The notes under the pieces were generated by a model. That model was given only the letters and a program-made list of their open reading frames with translations, searched no databases and had not been told where the DNA came from. A program made the translations under genes and the position numbers. Below are positions 34,101 through 43,671 of a stretch of 64,000 bases of DNA, piece after piece. This DNA comes from Podospora comata (taxonomy: Eukaryota > Ascomycota > Sordariomycetes > Sordariales > Podosporaceae). The stretch spans positions 3,889,001 through 3,953,000 of the forward strand of contig CP071495.1 of the NCBI GenBank assembly GCA_017354895.1. Reading direction: 5' to 3'. How positions within the stretch are numbered: the stretch's first letter is position 1; the number at the start of each line of letters is the position of its first letter.

Positions 34101-34851
34101 GGTTCCAGTACTCAACAAGGTCAGTGTCGACCCAAGCTGGGGCATGTGCATGTGGACTTGGAGCCCGCCACATCACATGCAGAAAGACTTGTGAAACAAC
34201 CCAGAGAACAACCCTCTCGCCGAGTGTGGTTCATGCGGCGGATTCCTCTCCAAGGAGTGCATTTCAGCGTTGGAAAGGTTTGGCCTGGACAGAAGCTCGG
34301 CTGTGCTGCCCAATGAGACCAAGTCTGCATCTTGATCGCTTACAAAGTGCGACTCGTTTCGCATCCCCGAAGAGTGTGGAAAAGATGGGCCTGGAAACTC
34401 TGGTGGCGAGTCACCTGTTTGGCTTGGGGTATTACTCCCATACCTCAACGGATCAGTGACATCGTCGGACGGGTGGGAGTTTGAGGCAGATGCGGGGACC
34501 TACTACAACTCGACCCAGGACCTGCGCGATTACTGGGATAGTTATGTGCTCAACTACTGGCCAATTTTGACGGTGATGGTGAATTTCACGGTGGACGAAG
34601 TGAACCCCTACTACGAGCGCAAAGGTGGTATGGCAAGGATGAGCTGTGTGGCTCCCAACGGGGTGGGGACAGGGAAAGGGTTTTCTTTTTCAGGGGTTGT
34701 GCCTGCGATTGTGGCTGCTAGAACCGGGGTGGACAACAAAGATGGACAGGCTGGGGATGGAGATTCAAAAAGTGGTGACCAAGAGAGTGGAACGGGCGTC
34801 ATCGGTGTGGGAATGGGTGTCATATTCTGTCCGCTTTGGTCTCGCTGTTGA
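34101..34851 (+). pseudogene. Remnant of a secreted Cys-rich protein
   Basis: One frame holds LAECGSCGGFLSKECISALERFG, KCDSFRIPEECGKDGPG, TYYNSTQDLRDYWDSYV and RMSCVAPNGVGTG, ending at a stop near 34851. TGA codons interrupt it at about 34190 and 34334, with no intron that could remove them. The regular Cys, N-glycosylation-like sites and a Gly/Ser-rich C-terminal part suggest the 3' portion of a secreted or GPI-anchored protein. The 5' end is missing or unrecognisable, as if cut by the adjacent repeat insertion. Family unknown; the gene reading itself is moderately sure. Confidence 0.45.
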
Positions 34852-34862
34852 ACTTGTAACCT

Positions 34863-36672
34863 CTAATACACATATCGGAATGTAATGGCCTTGTCGCCCT
34901 TCTCAGACATTTCCTCTTGCGTATAACGACCCAAATCCCCATCCTCAATCTTCTTTACCCTCTTCTTGTTGGCGCTGCTATACCCAACTAGCAGGATGAG
35001 CGAAGCGACGATACCGGCGCCAATGAACCCAAGTTCCAAACCATGACCGAGTCGATATCTGGGAGCATCCTTTGCCCGATAAAAGTTGGAAGCCATTGCC
35101 TTGATATCGTGTTAGTCCTGTTCCCGTAATCAACCTGTTTACTTACACCTCCCAGGTTTCCGACACCTATCTGGACCGCCATCCCGACTGAACGCTTCAA
35201 CGACCCTGCCAAGTTGTTGGAGAGCCAAGCAATGACACCTGGAAAAGCTGGGTAGATGGCACAAGCTGCGATAAACACTCCGCCATACACCACACGTGGG
35301 TTTCCAGAGGCGATGCACCTGATCTGGTCAGTTACCTTGTTGTCTCCCAAAGCAGATGGAAACTCACATGGAAAACCCAACAACCATAATAAGTAATGGA
35401 ACAATGATGAACGGGCTTCTTCGCCCCACCCGATCGGAAAAGTAAGCCACAATGACGGCGAGAATGGCGGCAGTGATGTAGATGGGAACCGTCATGAGCT
35501 GCGCGGTGCTGCTCTCATACCCCAGCGTGCGAATGATCGTTGGCAAGAATAAGCTGATGCCATAGAGCGGGCAGACAATCTTGGAAGTGTTAGCACTGGA
35601 GAAATCCAGGGGTTCAGGGGCAACATACCCCCCAGTAGACAAAGATGTTGACCCAAATCTGCCAATCCAAAAACGCCTGTCTGACATATTTCCACTTGAA
35701 ATCATCGGCCTGGGCCACCATAGCGTGATCGTTCCTCTTGCTCTGCCCTTGATACTTGAGGCGGAACACGACAAATGCTCGTTCTTCCTCGGTCAAAAAA
35801 GTCGCTGTCTCGGGAAAGTCGTGCAGAGTGAAAAAAGCCAAGACGGCGACCAGGACGGTTGCGATGCCTGGGTTGTTAGCTCGCACTCCCAAAAAAGCAG
35901 GGGTTGAACATACCCTCAAGAATAAAAATCCACTGCCAGCCATGCAGTCCCCCAACACCATCCATCTTCCCAATGGCAAATGCCAAAAGTCCACTGAATG
36001 CGCCGGCGATGGAAGCTGCACTGAAGAACATGGCTTGTCTCAACTGCATCTCCTCACGCTTGTACCAGTTTGTGAGGTAGTAAGCAACGCCGGGAAACAG
36101 ACCAGCCTCGGTAACGCCCAGAAAGATGCGAGCTGTCAAGAGTCCGGTAAAGTTGTGCACGATGCCCATCAAGGTCATCACCACGCCCCACGCAACCATG
36201 ATGGCTGGCAACCAGATAGAAGGCCTGATCTTTTTGAGCATCAGGTTGCTGGGAACCTCGAATGCGGCATAGGTGAAAAAAAAGGCTGTGAGACACCAGT
36301 TGTATTGGTCATCCGTCAAGCCAAGATCTTCCTGAAGGCCTTCAATTTTGGCATTGCCAATGTTACCCCCTAAAACACGTCAGAATTGGACACTTGGGGA
36401 AACAAGAGATACTGACGATCCAGAAAAGAGAGTAGGTACAGCAGGGCAAGCATCGGAATCAAGCGAATGTCCATCTGTCGATAGTCAGCATGCAGAGTCT
36501 TCGAATGGTCGGGCATACCTTAGGTATGTTAGGTGCCTACCTTGCGGAGAATCGCCTTCTCATTCAAGTGAGCAAACGACTCTCCCGTCCTCTCGATCTC
36601 GCTGCGTTCTGCTTCCTCAGACTGTGAACCGCCATCGTGTTTTTCGGACAGAGCAGCTCCGGGAACATTCAT
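34863..36672 (-). CDS. MFS permease, allantoate/nicotinate (Dal5, ACS) type
   Basis: Seven exons: 36672-36541, 36474-36417, 36369-35914, 35867-35629, 35579-35368, 35318-35147, 35099-34863; they join in frame to 501 aa. The N-terminus is acidic and cytosolic (MNVPGAALSEKHDGG). TM1 follows as MDIRLIPMLALLYLLSFLDR with GNIGNAK, the hallmark of the anion:cation symporter family. Others: FFFTYAAFEVPSNLMLKK, ARIFLGVTEAGLFPG, the SDRVGRRSPF loop between TM8 and TM9, and WLSNNLAGSLKRSVGMA. Members import allantoate, nicotinate, pantothenate, biotin precursors or similar organic anions; substrate here unknown. It forms the right border of the accessory island and is divergent from the PDR pump gene. 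Confidence 0.9.
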
Positions 36673-38148
36673 TTTGACTGGTGGGAGAGGTGACATGTAG
36701 GCAATTGAATTAGTACACCAAGGAGGCAAACCACCCTTCTTTTAATCACACATGCCAACATATGCTTATTTCCTGGCATTCCTCAGATGATGATGCAAAT
36801 CCCGGACCACCTCGGTTTACACGTCCCGCTCCCCCGCATCACGTTCCCCCGCATACTCAGCTTATTCCCCGCGATCTTGCCTAGACCTGGCGAGATCGTC
36901 AACCTTATTCCCTGAAATCCTACAACCGTGGTGGTGGTTGCCACGTCGTCAGTGGCGCGGGGTATCACCACCCATGACGGAGAAACAGAACCAACAGAAC
37001 TGAACAGCTGGAAACCCAAAGCCCGATTTAGTTTCTGAAAAAGGAAGCTCAAAATGCTAGATCCACAACAGTGGCAGACGTTCGGCTTTGAGGAAAGGCA
37101 GATTGATTGAGAGGGGGTTTTCTTTGAGGTTAAGCATAACCGGTTCTCAATTCAACATGATTGCTGTGACAAGGTCAGCACATTCCTTGATTTGCGGCGT
37201 ACAGGGAATTGAGATGAGAATGGAGGGCCTGGAAGAGAGGGTTTGCATGAGGAATAAACCAAATAAATCGACTGGTCCTGCAATTTTGTAGGTGGCATAT
37301 AAGAAAGCATTTCGTCGGGAGAGATATGGGTCGTTGAGAGCTACCAGATTTGTGATTTCAGGCGCAGAGGTTTTATGAAAAGGTTTTACACAAGACTCAA
37401 CCGTCAGGGGGAAGCTGCTAATCGTGGCATGCAGGTTACGGTGAAAGCAAGATTCTGGTAACTCTATGCTTGCTCGCCGAAAGCAAAAGTCTTCTGAATT
37501 TTTGGGATGTGTAACGTTAGGGATAAAGAAGTGCACTTACAATATCGCTGCTGTGGATAGTGCCAAGAAAAAAAAACATAAACAAAGTTGAGTCAGCCGT
37601 GTCTTTAGCCTTACGGCATGGCATACCTTGATCGAGATAGGAACAAACGAAAAAAAAAGTCAAGATTTGCCTAGCAAACTGACACGGGCAAATATTGCAT
37701 GCCTGGAGACAAGACAGACCATGCTGACATGTGAAAGGGGTTCGTCATCGAAGCGTCGCATCCATCCGCTGACCCTGAATGACAGATAAAACATCAAAAA
37801 TGTTGCCAGGAAGGCAGCCGGCAGCTCGCCTCTCCGAAAGACGGGGCAGAGAGGGACCGACAGTCTCTCAAGATAACAGCATCGGTTTGATCCCGAGGTC
37901 AAGCCCCACATATTCCAGTCGATAACGCATCGCTGAGGCTCTGCTTGTGGATCCCCGGGTCGACTCCGCCAATATTCGGCATCGCAATGCCAATGGCGTG
38001 ACATGGAAACGGAAGGATGCCGAGATGACGTCTCCACTGTCAGACGGAATACACACAGTCAGAAGTGTAATAAACAAAATGTGAAGAACAGTCGTCAGGA
38101 GCATCATTGAGCAAAGCCGGTCAAGCCAAAGGCCCAAGAAACGACACC
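36673..38148. promoter_or_regulatory. Divergent intergenic region of the Dal5-type permease and the PDR pump
   Basis: 1.5 kb between two divergent transporter genes. It holds A-rich runs near 37,565 and 37,652. A 129-codon minus-strand frame (37147-37536) has no motif and is probably chance. No drug-response element could be identified with confidence. Confidence 0.4.
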
Positions 38149-41100
38149 ATGGCGGGAGCACCACCGAGCGGTGCCGCGAGCACGGTCGGGACAGGCGACA
38201 CATTGGCTGACCAGCATCCTTACCAGGACAGGCGTCGTTCCTTCATGGTTGACGCCGATGCCTTGGAACTCCAAAGAATCGCATCCGTTCTCTCTCGACA
38301 TCAATCTCATGTGCGTCGACCGACTGCAAAGGATGACCCGACACTGGATCCCGAATCAGACCATTTCGATGTGACGCGATGGGTACGCCATTTTGTCGGA
38401 CAACTCAACAAGCAAGGCCACAAGGCAACCAACCTGGGTGTTGTTTTTCGGGACCTGGATGTCTTTGGGTCGGGTTCAGCTCTGCAGCTTCAAGAGACGG
38501 TCGATTCAGTTCTTCTCGCCCCCTTTCGACTCGGAGAACTATTCGGCAGTCACAAAAAGGAGCGGAAGCAAATTCTGCATGGTTTCAACGGCTTGCTCAA
38601 GAGTGGCGAGCTTCTCGCTGTTCTGGGCCGTCCTGGATCAGGATGCAGCACCTTTCTCAAGAGCCTCTGCGGAGAGCTCTACGGCTTGGACGTCGGCAAG
38701 CGGTCCGTCATTCATTACAATGGCGCCTCTCAGGCTCGGATGAAGAAGGAGTTCAAGGGCGAGGTTGTGTATAACCAAGAGGTCGACAAGCACTTTCCCC
38801 ATCTCACAGTCGGTCAAACCCTTGAACACGCCGCTGCAATGCGCACCCCCTCCAACCGGGCCGAGGGCATGTCGAGATCTGAATACTGCCAGTACATCGC
38901 CCGCGTCGTCATGGCTGTTTTTGGCCTCAGTCACACATATCACACCAAGGTGGGAAATGACTACGTGCGAGGTGTCTCTGGTGGCGAACGAAAGAGGGTC
39001 AGTATTGCCGAGATGATGGTGGCCGGCTCTCCCATCTCGGCTTGGGACAACAGCACACGAGGTCTTGACTCGACTTCAGCCCTCAAATTTGTCCAGGCCC
39101 TTCGACTCTATTCCAACATTGCTGGCTCGGCAAATGCCGTGGCCATGTACCAAGCCAGTCAAGCCATTTACGACGAATTTGACAAGACAACAGTCCTTTA
39201 TGCCGGCCGTCAAATCTACTTTGGCCCTGCCAATGCGGCAAAAGCTTTCTTTGAGCGCCAGGGCTGGTTCTGCCCTCCTCGTCAGACCACTGGTGACTTT
39301 TTGACATCAGTTACCAACCCCGAAGAACGCATCCCTCGACCTGGCATGGAACAAAAGGTGCCACGGACGCCCGAGGACTTTGAGCAGTACTGGCTTGCTT
39401 CGCCCGAGTTCAAGGCCCTTCAAGAAGAAATGGCCGCGTATGACCAAGAGTTTCAGGGAGAGCGTCAGATCCAAAGTCTGAGCCATCTGCGAGAGACCAA
39501 GAATCACAAGCAGGCCAAACACGTCCGCCCAGGCTCCCCATACATCATCAGCATCCCCATGCAGATCAAGCACAACACTGTTCGCGCCTATCAGAGGGTT
39601 TGGAACGATATCTCGGCCACTCTGGTCAATGTCGGTGCCAATCTGATCCTGGCCCTCATTATCGGTTCCATTTTTTACGGTAACCCCGATGCCACTGTCG
39701 GTTTTGAAGGCAAGGGGTCTGTCTTGTTCATGGCCATCCTGTTGAACGCCCTCACCGCCATCTCGGAAATCGACAGTCTTTACGATCAGCGACCCATTGT
39801 CGAAAAACATCACTCCTACGCGTTTTACCATCCCGCCACCGAAGCAGCAGCTGGCATTGTGGCCGACTTGCCCATCAAGTTTGCTGCAGCTGTCGTGTTC
39901 AATCTCATTGCCTACTTTCTAGCCGGCCTTGGCCGGACACCCTCTCAATTCTTTCTCTACTTTTTGATCTCGTACATTTCGACTTTTGTCATGAGCGCCA
40001 TTTTCCGGACTCTGGCGGCCATCACCAGAACCGTCTCTCAGGCCATGGCGTTGGCTGGTGTGTTGGCCTTGGCACTGGTCATGTACACTGGCTACATTAT
40101 TCCTGTGCCGCAGATGCACCCCTGGTTTGGCTGGATTCGGTGGATCAACCCCATCTACTACGCTTTCGAGATCCTGGTCGCCAACGAGTTCCACGGGAGG
40201 GAATTCACTTGCTCGGATATTATCCCGCCATACTCTCCTCCGCAAGGCTCGAGTTGGATCTGTGCCAGTGCTGGAGCGGTCGCTGGAAGGCCAACCGTCA
40301 ACGGAGATGCATACATCTCTGTGGCCTACCAGTACACGTACGATCACGTCTGGAGAAACTTTGGCATCCTCATCGGCTTCTTGATCTTTTTCATGGGCGT
40401 ATATTTTGCCGCCGTGGAGCTCAACTCATCCGTGACGAGCACAGCCGAAGCCTTGGTCTTTCAGCGTGGCCAGGTCCCCTCTCACTTGCAAAAGGGTAGA
40501 GACGAAGAGCGCGGGGGAGAGGGCGGTGCTGCGGCGGAAAGGGGAGCTCAAGACCCCGAGAATAGTGCCATTGAGCCTCAGAAGGACATCTTCACTTGGA
40601 AAGATGTGGTGTACGATATTGATGTCAAGGAGGGCAAGCGTCGGCTGTTGGACCATGTCTCTGGATGGGTGAAACCAGGTACGCTTACGGCTCTGATGGG
40701 CGCTTCTGGTGCCGGCAAGACGACATTATTGGACGTTCTCGCCCAGCGCACCAGCATCGGCGTTGTCACCGGGGACATGCTTGTCAACGGCAGGCCATTC
40801 GGGGCTGACTTTCAGCGTCAAACCGGTTATGTGCAACAACAAGGTATGTTTTATGTTTCGAGCCCTTACCAACTATTTCTAATCCTCATCAGATCTCCAT
40901 CTGGATACGGCGACTGTGAGAGAAAGCCTCCGTTTCAGCGCCATGCTTCGCCGCCCCAAGACGGTTTCCAAAGCAGAAAAGTTTGCGTTTGTCGAAGAAG
41001 TCATCAAGATGCTCGGCATGGAGGAATATGCCAACGCTGTTGTTGGCATTCCAGGCGAGGGCCTCAACGTCGAACAACGAAAACTTCTCACGATTGGCGT

Positions 41101-42596
41101 TGAGCTGGTGGCTAAACCCAAACTGTTGCTGTTCTTGGATGAGCCCACCAGCGGCCTTGACTCGCAGAGCGCCTGGGCCATTTGCGTCTTTCTGCGTAAG
41201 CTCGCCGATGCTGGCCAGGCTGTGTTGTGCACTATTCATCAACCCAACGCCATCTTGTTTCAACAATTTGACCGGCTCCTGTTCCTGGCCAAGGGGGGAA
41301 AGACAGTCTACTTTGGAAACATTGGACAAAACTCCAAGTCACTGTTGGAATACTTTGAGCACCATGGAGCCAGGCACTGCGGCGACGATGAGAATCCTGC
41401 CGAGTACATGCTCGAGATTGTGGCCGAAGGCGTCAACAATAAGGGCCAGGACTGGCATTCGGTCTGGAAGGACAGCGACGAGTTCAGGGATGTTCTCGCC
41501 GAGATTGGCAGGATCCATTCTTCTTCACAACAAGACACCGTCGCTGCTCCTGCTGCGGGAGAGACAAATTCGGAGTTTGCCATGCCGTTCCATGCACAGG
41601 TCTGGGAGGTGACACGGCGCATCTTTCAGCAGTACTGGAGAATGCCGGGATATGTCCTGGCCAAGTTCGCACTGGGAATCATGTCCGGCCTCTTTATTGG
41701 TTTCACCTTTTACCAAGCCGACGGGACCCAGGGTGGTATGAGAAATATTGTTTTTGCCGTGTTCATGGTCACCACCATCTTTACCACACTTGTGCAGCAG
41801 GTTCGTTCACCTATCAACTGTTTGAAGTGTCCGCCAGCTTACTGACTGCTCAAAGATCCAACCCCTCTTCATCACCCAACGATCTCTCTACGAAGTTCGT
41901 GAGCGCCCTTCCAAGGCGTATTCCTGGAAGGCGTTCCTCATCGCCAATATCGTCGTCGAGATTCCCTATCAGATCCTCACGGGCATCCTCACATATGCGT
42001 GCTTTTACTATCCCGTTGTCGGCACAGGCCAGGCATCTTCCCGCCAGGGCCTCATCCTGCTCTTCATCATCCAGCTGTTCATATACGCCAGCGCCTTTGC
42101 GCACATGACCATCGTCGCCATGCCGGATGCCCACGCCGCAGCTGGCATCGTCATCCTCCTGACCATGATGAGCACCATCTTTAGCGGTGTGCTCCAGACG
42201 AGAATCGCATTGCCCGGGTTTTGGGTGTTTATGTACTACGTCAGCCCGTTCACATACTGGATCAGCGGAATCGTGTCGACTGTGCTGCACGAGAGGCCAG
42301 TCGAGTGCTCCGTGTCGGAGACCTTGATCTTTGACCCGCCCCAGGGAATGAACTGCGCGCAGTATCTCTCTCCCCTGGCCGGACAGGGTTCGGGCTCGCT
42401 TCAAAACCCCTTCGACACTGAAGGGTGCAGGTATTGCGGGTTTGGCGTTGCGGACCAATATCTCGCCGGGGTCGACATCTTTTGGGAGGACAGGTGGAGA
42501 AATTTTGGAATCATGTGGGCGTATATCGCGTTCAACATAGCGGTTGCGATTGGAGTTTATTACATCTTCAGGGTGAGAAAGATGACAAAGAAGTAA
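38149..42596 (+). CDS. PDR-type ABC transporter (ABCG, full size)
   Basis: Three exons, 38149-40843, 40893-41800 and 41856-42596, with introns of 49 and 55 bp, give 1447 aa, normal for fungal PDR pumps. Order is NBD1-TMD1-NBD2-TMD2. NBD1 has the typical fungal Walker A with Cys in place of Lys (GRPGSGCST, about 161), signature [10 protein letters not shown] (about 275) and [14 protein letters not shown]2 has a canonical Walker A (GASGAGKTT, about 850), the degenerate signature [12 protein letters not shown] (about 954) and [16 protein letters not shown]2 ends in a Cys-containing extracellular loop (CRYCGFG) and WRNFGIMW. This gives one fully competent and one degenerate ATP site, as known for Cdr1/Pdr5. 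Role: plasma-membrane efflux of xenobiotics or own metabolites. No breaks. Confidence 0.95.
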
Positions 42597-42694
42597 ATCG
42601 TAGAGATAAGAGATAGACGTAATCTAGAGCTTAATTCCTAATAGTACCCTTTATGCCTACTCCCGCACATCCCTAACCCCCGGGTTCTCGTGGT

Positions 42695-43153
42695 CTAGAT
42701 TGTCGTCGCTGTTGGCACAGCTATGGTGCTGATGCCGCTGGGGCCGCTAGGGCCTACACCAGGATATTGCAGCCCGGCATATCTCGCCACAGCAGCATCG
42801 CTCATGTTGGAGATGACGAGCGTTCCATCTCCAATGAGGTGGAGATTGCCCTGCGTCCTGGTCCAGTTGTTGTTTTTGCGTCCAGCAGCTTCGCGAGCCA
42901 GCTCCTCCTCGATCTCGCCAACGCAACTGCTGCTCAGCTCGTGGATAACGGCCATTTTGTAATTGGCGATGAGTGTCATTGGATTCTTGAGCTGGGGCTG
43001 GCAGGCGGGGTCAAAGGTCTGCCAGCAGGGAGCAGGAGGGAGGTATCCGAGTGCCAGTTCGGGGTCGTACATTGGCGAGCATCTCTTGGTGAGATGCGAG
43101 CTGGCAGCCGCCGTGGCTGTGGCGGCCAAGGAGAGGAAAGTGATGAGTTGCAT
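42695..43153 (-). CDS. Small secreted protein of unknown family
   Basis: Single exon, 152 aa; the start at 43153 gives a signal peptide (MQLITFLSLAATATAAASS). A Lys-Arg pair (LTKRC) after it may be a Kex2 site. The mature part has Cys in KRCSPMY, PAPCWQTFDPACQPQ and SSSCVGEIEEEL, that is four cysteines, two N-glycosylation sequons (NWT, NMS) and a Gly/Pro/Ser/Thr-rich tail. I recognise no family. It converges with the PDR pump gene, about 100 bp apart. A TATAAA lies about 71 bp upstream. Confidence 0.75.
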   Translation of the reverse strand: MQLITFLSLAATATAAASSHLTKRCSPMYDPELALGYLPPAPCWQTFDPACQPQLKNPMTLIANYKMAVIHELSSSCVGEIEEELAREAAGRKNNNWTRTQGNLHLIGDGTLVISNMSDAAVARYAGLQYPGVGPSGPSGISTIAVPTATTI

Positions 43154-43223
43154 GGTGAAGATGTTTGAAGTTGCGTGGCTAGTTCGGTTGACACGGCCGA
43201 TGATGGACGCTCCCAAGGTGGTC

Positions 43224-43229
43224 TTTATA
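43224..43229 (-). promoter_or_regulatory. TATA box of the small secreted protein gene
   Basis: The minus strand reads TATAAA about 71 bp upstream of the ATG at 43153. Confidence 0.45.
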
Positions 43230-43671
43230 TCATGATTTCAAAGAGACAATCTAAACAAAGAAGGATGCATTCCAACGGCTTGGCTGGCTCATTCCCCGCA
43301 AGGAGAAACACGAGCTGTACGCTGAACGGGGCGCCGGGTAAATCGGCTCATCTTTTCGAGCGAGGGATTCAGGCATACACGATGTTCAGAACGCAGTCAG
43401 ATGCCGTCGGAGATGGTTCTTGCCCCCCACTGTCACGTCAAATGTCAAAAACACCGACGGGGAAGAGTGAAGAACGGCTGTCCTCCTCCGATGCCTGTTC
43501 TAGTATTGCTTGGCATGCTTGTAGGGTCGTAGTGAATCCTCCATGCAACTGTTTCACGTCTAAATACGAACTAGAAACGCATGTGTGGCTCTTGTTCGCT
43601 GCTGCCTACGTAAAAGGACTTTGGCAAGTATTATTATGCTATTACATCTATCACCTAATGATATCATACAT
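43230..43671. other. Intergenic between small secreted protein and dpp4
   Basis: Remaining upstream region of the small secreted protein gene and 3' flank of dpp4; no feature seen. Confidence 0.45.

Noticed and set aside
37147-37536. 129-codon minus-strand frame between the two transporter genes
   Set aside because: No recognisable features; lies in a divergent promoter region.
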